A DNA stretch of 64,000 nucleotides. It comes from Candidatus Palauibacter soopunensis (GTDB lineage Bacteria > Gemmatimonadota > Gemmatimonadetes > Palauibacterales > Palauibacteraceae). Each line of letters opens with the position of its first letter. Position 1 is the stretch's first letter. Shown one piece after another: positions 54,831 to 61,685 of this stretch. The DNA is taken from contig NZ_CANPVT010000007.1 in the NCBI RefSeq assembly GCF_947581735.1, forward strand, positions 83,068 to 147,067, read 5' to 3'. Below the pieces are notes generated by a model, which saw only the letters and a program-made list of their open reading frames with translations, made no database searches and was not told the DNA's origin. The position numbers and the translations under genes were made by a program.

Positions 54831-54880
54831 GAGTCGAAAATAGCCGGCACTCGTTCGGTCGGCGACGCATCCCCGGGCTC

Positions 54881-54908
54881 TTGCATCCTGTTTCGAACCG
54901 CTTAGATT
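54881..54908 (+). promoter_or_regulatory. Putative promoter of imuB-DUF6504-dnaE2
   Basis: TTGCAT (54881-54886) and TAGATT (54903-54908), 16 bases apart, with a near-palindromic GTTTCGAAC (54890-54898) in the spacer that could be an operator. The imuB ATG is at 54960. Confidence 0.4.
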
Positions 54909-54921
54909 GGCCGGTCCTGTT

Positions 54922-54943
54922 TTCGGGTTTTATTCGGGTTTTC
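54922..54943 (+). repeat. 11-bp tandem repeat in the imuB leader
   Basis: TTCGGGTTTTA (54922-54932) is followed at once by TTCGGGTTTTC (54933-54943). The T-rich tract is distinctive against the high-GC background and lies between the putative promoter and the imuB start. The 11-bp period is about one DNA turn, which would suit a repeated operator, or it may be a transcript-level element. Confidence 0.5.
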
Positions 54944-54959
54944 GGATTGGAAAGGCCGC

Positions 54960-56240
54960 ATGGATGCAGGTCGCGGGAGCCGGATGGCGCTCTGCCTCTG
55001 GTGGCCGGGGTTCGAGCTGGAACTGGAGCGGGTCCGGACGCCGTCGCTCGCGGACCAACCGCTCGCGCTGCCGACACTGGGGGACCGCCGCCGCATCGAG
55101 ATGGGGTGCGCGCTCGCGGCCTCGTTCGGCGTCGAGCCGGGCATGATCGTCTCGCAGGCGGTCGCGCTCTGTCCCTCGCTCATCCTCTGCGAGCCGGATC
55201 CGGATGTTCACGACGCGGCGCGCGACCGGGTGCTGGAAGTCCTCCACCGGTGGAGTCCGGTCGTCGAGCGGTCGACCGAACGGGGTCGGATGTTCGTGGG
55301 GGTCGACGGGCTCGAACGCCTGTACGGCCCGCCCCGGCGGCAGGTCGCGAGACTTCGGGCGAGGCTCGAGGCGCTGTCGCCGTGGCTCGCGTCGAGCGCG
55401 CGGATCGGCTGCGCGCCGGGAAAGTTCGCGGCCTGGGTAGCGGCGCGGTCCGCGGGGTCGGCGGGCTCCGGTCGGCCGGGCGCGGCCGTCTGCGTGGCGC
55501 CGGCCGACCTCGCCGCGTTCCTGGCGCTGCAGCCGGTCGATGTGCTGCCGGTGTCGCCACGCACGGTGGAACGGCTGAAGCGGCTCGGGGTCCGCCGGCT
55601 CGGGCAGCTCGTGCGCATGCCCGAGCCGGCGCTCGTGTCGCAGTTCGGGGCCGATGGGCGCCGGGCGCTCGCCTGGGCGCGAGGGACGCGCATCGACCGT
55701 GTGCGGCCGGAGGCGCCGGCCCGGCCGATTCGCGTCGCGCTCGACTTTCCGAGCCCGATCGGACAGCTCGAACTGTTGCACGCCGCGCTCGACCGGCTCA
55801 TCGGTCGCGCGCTCGAGCATCCGCGGCGGCGCGGCAAGAGCGTCCGCGGCCTCAGGGTGTCGGCGAGCCTCGAGGACGGCGGCTCCTGGTCCATTCGCGC
55901 GATTGCCCGGGAACCCACGAGCGAGCCCGAACGGCTCGGGGCGTTCCTCCGCTCGCGGATCGCGCTCGACCGGCCCCGGCGCGCGGTCGAGACGCTGCGG
56001 CTCGAACTCTTCCGCTTCGGTCCGGCGAGCGCGCAGGCCGGGCTCTTCGACCCGAGGGAAGGCGCGTCCCGCGCCCTCGGCTCGCTGGAGACGAAGGATG
56101 GCGAACTCCTGCCCGCGCTCCGCCGCGCGGCGCGCCTGCTGCGGTTGCGGCTGGGAGGCGCCGCGCTGTTCCGGGTGCTCGAACTCGAGCCGAACTCCCG
56201 GATCCCCGAGCGTCGTCACGCGCTCATGGAACTCGCGTAG
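54960..56240 (+). CDS. imuB: ImuB-like catalytically inactive Y-family polymerase
   Basis: 426 residues. Y-family-like layout (palm/fingers: LCLWWPGFELELERV, GMIVSQAVALCP, MFVGVDGLERLYG) but the catalytic Asp of the first motif (D-x-D in active enzymes) is replaced by WW/PG and the second motif has no DE pair, as in ImuB. Q359-AGLF resembles a beta-clamp binding pentapeptide. ImuB serves as a hub for the error-prone DnaE2. Gene order with DUF6504 and dnaE2 confirms the assignment. Confidence 0.9.
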   Translation: MDAGRGSRMALCLWWPGFELELERVRTPSLADQPLALPTLGDRRRIEMGCALAASFGVEPGMIVSQAVALCPSLILCEPDPDVHDAARDRVLEVLHRWSPVVERSTERGRMFVGVDGLERLYGPPRRQVARLRARLEALSPWLASSARIGCAPGKFAAWVAARSAGSAGSGRPGAAVCVAPADLAAFLALQPVDVLPVSPRTVERLKRLGVRRLGQLVRMPEPALVSQFGADGRRALAWARGTRIDRVRPEAPARPIRVALDFPSPIGQLELLHAALDRLIGRALEHPRRRGKSVRGLRVSASLEDGGSWSIRAIAREPTSEPERLGAFLRSRIALDRPRRAVETLRLELFRFGPASAQAGLFDPREGASRALGSLETKDGELLPALRRAARLLRLRLGGAALFRVLELEPNSRIPERRHALMELA

Positions 56241-56241
56241 A

Positions 56242-56517
56242 GTGGCGAAGCGCCCGGCTGACGCGGGGAAGCTGCGCCCGCTCAACCGGCCGCGTCCGGT
56301 GCGGGTCCGGCTCGGCGGCGCCGGGGTGCCCGTGAGCCTCGAGATCCGGGGGCGCTGGCGGCGGATCGGCGACGTGCTCGACCAGTGGCGGATCGATGAC
56401 GAGTGGTGGAGGGAACCGATCTCGCGCGCCTACTTCTCGATCGTGCTCGACAACGGCGCCCAACTCACCGCGTACCACGATCTGATGCTGGATCGCTGGT
56501 TCCTGCAGCCGGAATAG
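56242..56517 (+). CDS. DUF6504 family small protein of the mutasome cassette
   Basis: 91 residues from a GTG one base after the imuB stop. The family signature WRIDDEWWREPISRAYFSIV and AYHDLMLDRWFLQ is clear. Proteins of this family sit between imuB and dnaE2 in several phyla. Small, basic N-terminus, then a beta-rich part; no known activity. Close spacing (1 base before, 6 bases after) implies cotranslation. Confidence 0.85.
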   Translation: MAKRPADAGKLRPLNRPRPVRVRLGGAGVPVSLEIRGRWRRIGDVLDQWRIDDEWWREPISRAYFSIVLDNGAQLTAYHDLMLDRWFLQPE

Positions 56518-56523
56518 CCGCCG

Positions 56524-59500
56524 GTGGTCGACTACGTCGAACTGCACGCGCACTCGGCCTTCTCCTTTCTCGATGGGGCGTCGCGGCCCGAGGAACTCGC
56601 GGCGCGCGCGCTCGAACTGGGCTATCCCGCGCTCGCGCTCACCGACCACGACGGGCTGTACGGCTCGATGGAGTTCGCGCGGTTCGCCCGCGCCCGCGGG
56701 TTGCAGCCGATCACCGGCGCGGAACTCACCCTCGCCTCGCCGTTCGCCGCCGCCGGAGACGTTCCCGCGGGAACGTCCGGAGGCCGCGCGCCGGCGGAAC
56801 GGGGGGCGGAAACGGGCGACTGCCACGTCACGGTGCTGGCGGAGAACGCGACGGGGTACGCGAACCTGTGCCGGCTCATCACGCAGGCGCACATGGAGAG
56901 TCCGCGCGGGGCGCCCCGGCTCGACCTCGACGCGCTCCTCGAGCGGCCCGAGGGGCTCATCCTCCTCAGCGGGTGTCGCCGAAGCCCTCTCCTGGCGGCG
57001 TTCGAGCGGGGGACGGACGAAGCCGAGCGGCTGGCCGGCCGCCTGCGCGACGCGTTCGGTCCCGGAAACCTCTTCGTCGAACTCCAGAACAACGCGGCCC
57101 ACGGCGACCTCGCGCGCGGCCGGGCGCTGGGCGCGCTGGCCGACCGGCTCCGCATTCCGGTCGTGGCCACGGGCAACGTCCACTACCACGTCGCCGACCG
57201 GCACCGTCTCCAGGATGTCCTGGTCGCGATCCGGAACCGGACGACGGTCGACGATTCACACGAACTCCGCCGTCCCAACGCCTGCTTCCACCTCGCCTCG
57301 CCCCGGGAGATGGCGTGGCGCTTCGCGTCGCGGCCCGACGCGCTCCGCAACACGCGCGCGATCGCCGAGCGTTGCCGGGCGTTCGATCTCACGGCCGACC
57401 TCGGCTACAGCTTCCCCGACTTCAGGGGAAGCGGCTCCGCCCCCGCGATTCGCGTGCTCCAGCAGGTCTGCCGCAGGGCGTTCGAGATCCGCTATCCCCC
57501 CGGCAGCAGGTACCGCCGCAAAGCCGAGGAGCGGCTCGCCACCGAACTCGCGCTCGTCGACCGGCACGACCTGGCCGGGTTCTTCCTCGTCTATCACGAC
57601 ATCCTCGAACTGGCCCGGGAGGTCGCGCACCGCGTGCGGGGCGACTCGATGCCGCGCCAACTGCTTCCGCCGGGGCGGGGACGCGGGTCCTCGGTCTCCT
57701 CCATCCTCTGTTATCTGATCGGACTCTCCCATGTCGACCCGGTACGGACGAACCTCTTCCTCGGCCGGTTCCTGAACGACGCCATGGGGAGCGTCCCCGA
57801 CATCGACATCGACTTTGCGCGCGATATTCGAGAGGAACTGATCCTCGCCGTCTACGAGCGCTACGGGTACGACCACGTCGGGCTCGTGTGCACCTTCCCC
57901 ACCTACCGCACGCGCTCGATCGTGCGCGAACTGGGCAAGGCGCTCAGCCTCCCGTCCGGCGACGTGGAGAAGCTGGCCAAACTCGCCGAACCCGGAGAGG
58001 ACGGGTTCATGGCCGAACTCGATCGCATCCCCGGCCTCGAAGCGCGCGCGAATTCGCGCATCTGGCGGGCCTTCGCCGAACTGGCCGGGGAGATCAAGGG
58101 ACTCCCGCGGCACATCTCCCAGCATGTGGGCGGGATGATCATCTCGAGCCGGCCGCTGGTGGAGATCGTCCCGCTCGAGCCCGCCGCGTGGGAGGGGCGC
58201 GTCCTCTGCCAGTGGGACAAGGACTCCTGCGACGACGCGCGCTTCATCAAGATCGACTTCCTCGCGCTCGGGATGCTATCGCTCGTCGAGGAGGCGGTGG
58301 AGACGATTCATCTGCGCCATGGCGAGATCCCCGATCTCTCCCGCATTGACTATGAAGATGAGGAGATTTACGACCGCATCTGTTCGGGAGACACGGTGGG
58401 GCTGTTCCAGGTCGAGAGCCGCGCGCAGATCCAGATGCTGCGGCGGGTGCGGCCCCGGAACCTGGCGGACCTCGCGGTCCAGGTCGCGATCGTGCGGCCG
58501 GGCCCGATCGTCGGTGGGGCGGTCAACCCCTACGTCCGGCGGCGCGAGAAGCTGCGCAAAGACCCGGACTTCGTCGTCCCCTACGACCATCCCCTGCTCG
58601 AGGAGGCGCTCGGCGAGACCCTGGGCGTGATCATCTTCCAGGACCAGGTGCTGCAGGTGTGCAAGGCGCTCGCGGGCTTCAGCGACGGCCAGGCCGAGGG
58701 GCTGCGGCGCGCCATGAGCCGCAAGCGCTCGCGCGAGGCGCTGCTGAAGTATTGGACGGCGTTCCGCGACGGCGCGGCGGCGAAGGGGGTCGACGGTCCC
58801 ACCGCGAAGAAAGTGTTCGAACAGGTTGTCGCGTTCTCGGAGTTCGGATTCCCGAAGTCGCACGCGGTGGCGTTCGGGCTCCTCGCCTTCCAGTCCGCCT
58901 GGCTCCGCGATCGCTACCCGCCCGAGTACTACGTCGGGCTCTTCAACAACCAGCCGATGGGGTTCTATTCGCTCGACGCGATCGGCCGCGATGCGCGCCG
59001 GCACGGGGTCGGCGTCCGGCTCCCGGATCTGAACGTCAGCGGGGTCGCCTGCACCGCCGAGGGGGGCGATGTCCGCATCGGTCTCGGCATGGTCCGCGAC
59101 TGGGGAGCGGAAGCGGCCGAACTCGTCGTGGCCGAGCGCGAGCGGAGTGGGCCGTTCGCGTCGCTGCCCGACTTTCTGCGCCGCACCCCGGCCGCGCTCA
59201 AGCGGGCCGCGATCGAAAACCTGATCTGGGTCGGCGGGCTCGATGCGCTGGGGATCGAACGTCGCGACCTGCTGTGGCAGACGGGGTTCTGGCTGGGCCC
59301 GGAGGCCGAAACGGAAGCGGAACGCCGCCGCCGCGAACTGGCGACGAGCGCCGCGGGGCTGGGCGGAGACGCGCCGCCCCCCGTACGGGGCCGCCGGAGC
59401 GCCGACCGCTCGGACCAGGGACAGATCGAACTCGCGCTGGACGATCCCTACGCGGATCTCCGCTTCGCGGGCACGCACGACATGGAGAAGCTGATCGCGG

Positions 59501-59997
59501 AGTACCGCCTCCTCTCCTTCGCCGCCTCGCAGCACCACCCGTTCGCGCTCGTGGGCGACCACCTCCCCGAGCGCACAGTCTCCTCGGCCCGCTTCCCCGA
59601 TCTCCCGGGTGGGAGCGAGGTGCGGGTGGCCGGGATCGTGGTGGCCCGCCAGCGTCCGCAGACGGCCAGCGGCTACATCTTCATCCTCATGGAGGACGAA
59701 TTCGGACCCGTCAACGCGATCGTGAGGCCCGAGGTATACCAGGAATGCCGCGCCGCGATCCGCCTCGAACCCTTCCTCTACATCGACGGCACGCTCCAGA
59801 AGGACGGCGCGACGTACAACGTGCTCGCCGGGGGCGTGTACCCGCTGCGCCTGAGCCCCGAACTCCGCCTGGGCCGCGAGACGGTCCCCGCCGTTGAAGG
59901 GGAGGATGAGACGCCCGACCCGTTCACGTACCTGGAGGCGCTGAGACGCGACCCGCCCCCCACCATGAGCTGGGGCCGCGGCGGCGGCTGCCGCTGA
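56524..59997 (+). CDS. dnaE2: Error-prone DNA polymerase III alpha subunit DnaE2
   Basis: 1157 residues from the GTG at 56524. N-terminal PHP domain (YVELHAHSAFSFLDGAS, ALALTDHDGLYGSMEF), palm with catalytic PDIDIDFARD, fingers, and C-terminal helix-hairpin-helix plus OB-fold (VRVAGIVVARQRPQTASGYIF). This is the translesion, mutagenic paralogue of DnaE working with ImuB. It follows the imuB-DUF6504 pair. imuA and lexA are not in the window. Confidence 0.95.
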   Translation: MVDYVELHAHSAFSFLDGASRPEELAARALELGYPALALTDHDGLYGSMEFARFARARGLQPITGAELTLASPFAAAGDVPAGTSGGRAPAERGAETGDCHVTVLAENATGYANLCRLITQAHMESPRGAPRLDLDALLERPEGLILLSGCRRSPLLAAFERGTDEAERLAGRLRDAFGPGNLFVELQNNAAHGDLARGRALGALADRLRIPVVATGNVHYHVADRHRLQDVLVAIRNRTTVDDSHELRRPNACFHLASPREMAWRFASRPDALRNTRAIAERCRAFDLTADLGYSFPDFRGSGSAPAIRVLQQVCRRAFEIRYPPGSRYRRKAEERLATELALVDRHDLAGFFLVYHDILELAREVAHRVRGDSMPRQLLPPGRGRGSSVSSILCYLIGLSHVDPVRTNLFLGRFLNDAMGSVPDIDIDFARDIREELILAVYERYGYDHVGLVCTFPTYRTRSIVRELGKALSLPSGDVEKLAKLAEPGEDGFMAELDRIPGLEARANSRIWRAFAELAGEIKGLPRHISQHVGGMIISSRPLVEIVPLEPAAWEGRVLCQWDKDSCDDARFIKIDFLALGMLSLVEEAVETIHLRHGEIPDLSRIDYEDEEIYDRICSGDTVGLFQVESRAQIQMLRRVRPRNLADLAVQVAIVRPGPIVGGAVNPYVRRREKLRKDPDFVVPYDHPLLEEALGETLGVIIFQDQVLQVCKALAGFSDGQAEGLRRAMSRKRSREALLKYWTAFRDGAAAKGVDGPTAKKVFEQVVAFSEFGFPKSHAVAFGLLAFQSAWLRDRYPPEYYVGLFNNQPMGFYSLDAIGRDARRHGVGVRLPDLNVSGVACTAEGGDVRIGLGMVRDWGAEAAELVVAERERSGPFASLPDFLRRTPAALKRAAIENLIWVGGLDALGIERRDLLWQTGFWLGPEAETEAERRRRELATSAAGLGGDAPPPVRGRRSADRSDQGQIELALDDPYADLRFAGTHDMEKLIAEYRLLSFAASQHHPFALVGDHLPERTVSSARFPDLPGGSEVRVAGIVVARQRPQTASGYIFILMEDEFGPVNAIVRPEVYQECRAAIRLEPFLYIDGTLQKDGATYNVLAGGVYPLRLSPELRLGRETVPAVEGEDETPDPFTYLEALRRDPPPTMSWGRGGGCR

Positions 59998-60008
59998 CGA
60001 AGGGGCTG

Positions 60009-60803
60009 CTAGGTGCCCGAGGTGGCCTCGAGCGTTTCGAGCCAGCGATAGCCGTAGGCCGGAACATCGGGTGACCCGGTCATGCCGTCGGGGAACATGT
60101 CGAATCTCTCGACGCGCAGGCGGTAGTCGACTTCGTGCCGGGGCTGGAAGCCCACGATCTCGCCGCGGTACGGGGCGCCGTTCACGACCTTGCAGTACCC
60201 GGGATAGCCATCGCCGCACTCGACCCGGTGGCGATCGATGGCGATCTCCTCTTCCGTGCCCGCCGCCCGGGTTCTCGAGACGACTTCGCTCAGCACATAC
60301 CGGCCGTCGGCGTACCGGTCGGCCTCGAGGACGTAGTGGTAGCCCGCCTCATACTCGAAGCTCGTGATGATGTCGTCGTACGGCACGCCGTCCAGCACCA
60401 TGCAGAAATCGTCGCTCCGCGCGCACACGACCCGCGCCGGACCTGCCGACAGGGTGGCGGGGGTGGATGGCGCCGGGGTCTTCTCCAGTTGCTCCAGCAG
60501 ACGATACGCATACCGGCCGGCATCCTGCGGCGGTTCCCGCCCGTCCCAGGGATCGTACTTGCCGATCCGCAGACGATAGTCGTAGCCGGCCTCGTATTCG
60601 AACTCCTCGATCCCGTCGTAGAACAGCTCGCCGTTGACCACCATGCACGTCCGCAGGCCTACCCCGTAACACTTGGCGAGAGTGGGGCCGACGGTCACAT
60701 CCAGCGTCTCGAGGTACGCGGACCCGTCCGGTCCCACGGACCCGCCACAGCCGGCAGCGACCGGCGCAAACAGGAAGAAGCAAGCGAAGTTTCTTGAGTT
60801 CAT
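60009..60803 (-). CDS. Lipoprotein with three DUF4377-like repeats
   Basis: 264 residues from the ATG at 60803; lipoprotein signal CFFLFAPVAAGCGG. Three tandem modules share the C-x(n)-C-x-V-x-N/D-G pattern: AKCYGVGLRTCMVVNGELFY, VVCARSDDFCMVLDGVPYD and VECGDGYPGYCKVVNGAPYR, each followed by a FEYEAGYDYRLRI-like strand (the third is divergent, FQPRHEVDYRLRV). This matches DUF4377, normally one copy per protein. Role unknown; each pair of cysteines may form a disulfide. Confidence 0.75.
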   Translation of the reverse strand: MNSRNFACFFLFAPVAAGCGGSVGPDGSAYLETLDVTVGPTLAKCYGVGLRTCMVVNGELFYDGIEEFEYEAGYDYRLRIGKYDPWDGREPPQDAGRYAYRLLEQLEKTPAPSTPATLSAGPARVVCARSDDFCMVLDGVPYDDIITSFEYEAGYHYVLEADRYADGRYVLSEVVSRTRAAGTEEEIAIDRHRVECGDGYPGYCKVVNGAPYRGEIVGFQPRHEVDYRLRVERFDMFPDGMTGSPDVPAYGYRWLETLEATSGT

Positions 60804-60912
60804 ATACCGATCGACTACCCACAAGCCGCCCACAGGTTCTACGCTGCGGACATCCGACCGGCCTGATCGCGGGCGCGGCAGCGCGGTGGCCGCCGGTGTA
60901 TCATGTCACACC

Positions 60913-61323
60913 ATGGAACGGCATACGGCAGGGTCCGGCCGCACGGCCGCACGCATGCGCACCGAAGAGCCGGAGGCGGCGCGCCGCGGCGAGCCCCGAA
61001 TCGTGGACAAGCCCTGGGGGCGGGAAGTGTGGTACGCCCACACGGACCGCTACGCGGGGAAGGTCCTCGAAGTCGAAAAGGGGCACATCCTCTCGCTGCA
61101 GAAGCATCTCGTGAAGCACGAGACGATGCTCCTCCAGTCCGGGCGCATGCGCTTTACGCTCAACGACGCGGTCTTCGAATGGCTCCCGGGCGAGGTCGTC
61201 TCGATCCCGCCCGACAACGTGCACCGCATGGAGGCGCTCGAGGACAGCGTCATCCTCGAGGTGAGCACGCCGGAACTGGACGACCTGGTGCGCCTCGACG
61301 ACCGCTACGGTCGGGCCCGCTAG
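60913..61323 (+). CDS. Cupin (mannose-6-phosphate isomerase type II-like)
   Basis: 136 residues from the ATG at 60913. Cupin core: WGREVWYAHTDRYAGKVLEVEKGHILSLQ starts (in parts), then KHETMLLQSGRMRFTLND, GEVVSIPPDNVHRMEALEDSVIL, with His and Glu ligands (H...H, later H). The family includes the C-terminal domain of bifunctional mannose-6-phosphate isomerase. Small stand-alone cupin, sugar-related role likely. An alternative start is the ATG at 60955. It is convergent with the selenoprotein gene (15-base gap). Confidence 0.8.
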   Translation: MERHTAGSGRTAARMRTEEPEAARRGEPRIVDKPWGREVWYAHTDRYAGKVLEVEKGHILSLQKHLVKHETMLLQSGRMRFTLNDAVFEWLPGEVVSIPPDNVHRMEALEDSVILEVSTPELDDLVRLDDRYGRAR

Positions 61324-61338
61324 CCCGGGCGCGTCCCG

Positions 61339-61557
61339 CTAACCCAGCGCGTCGAGGATCTCCTCATGGGACGGGTGTCGGCCGGTGGCGGCCTTCGAAT
61401 AGATGAGCTTTCCTTCCGCCACGACCTCGAAGCGGCCGCCGCCGGAGGGGATCATCTCGATATCGACATCCGCGAACCGATCTCTGAGGGTAGCCGCCAG
61501 ACTGGCGGCTTTCGGTTCGTAGTTTCAAGCGGTGCAGTATTCGATGGATATATGCAT
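61339..61557 (-). CDS. Rdx-family (SelW-like) selenoprotein, in-frame UGA at 61525-61527
   Basis: 72 residues if UGA is read as selenocysteine. From the ATG at 61557 the protein begins MHISIEYCTA-U-NYEPKAA, then continues in the same frame: SLAATLRDRFADVDIEMIP, SGGGRFEVVAEGKLIYSKA, ATGRHPSHEEILDALG, ending with TAG. Cys8 and Sec11 make the CxxU motif; Cys-containing relatives have CxxC here (EYCxxCNYxPKA). The thioredoxin-like SelT/SelW/SelH fold, SGGG-FEV and TGRHP elements fit the Rdx family. A hairpin after UGA (61492-61510) matches a bacterial SECIS. The other reading, a nonsense-mutated pseudogene, is less likely because the downstream part is well kept. Confidence 0.85.
61492..61510 (-). 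promoter_or_regulatory. Candidate bacterial SECIS hairpin
   Basis: On the reverse strand AGCCGCCA-GTC-TGGCGGCT gives a perfect 8-bp stem with a 3-base loop beginning with G. The loop G (61502) lies 23 bases downstream of the UGA codon (61525-61527). Known bacterial SECIS elements have a small apical loop with G in the first two positions and 16-37 bases to the UGA; both hold. It would be bound by SelB to insert selenocysteine. Confidence 0.75.
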
Positions 61558-61650
61558 CCCCGTCGTCCCTTTCGTCGTCTCTTTTTCCGTTCCGACGGCG
61601 CGTCGCGCCCGCCGTCGAGGGTTCCGGTCCGGAGGCCGGCACGTTCGCCG

Positions 61651-61680
61651 TTGACCCTGTGCGGCACAATGGGGTATCTA
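61651..61680 (+). promoter_or_regulatory. Sigma70-like promoter for a probably leaderless gdh mRNA
   Basis: TTGACC (61651-61656) and TATCTA (61675-61680) are 18 bases apart. The gdh ATG is at 61686, only five bases beyond the -10 element, so transcription would start at or one base beside the start codon. No ribosome binding site can exist between them. Confidence 0.55.
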
Positions 61681-61685
61681 CGGGC

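Noticed and set aside
61525-61527. Reading the TGA as an ordinary nonsense mutation (pseudogene)
   Set aside because: The codon sits exactly at the Sec position of SelW-like proteins, downstream coding is intact, and a correctly placed hairpin follows.
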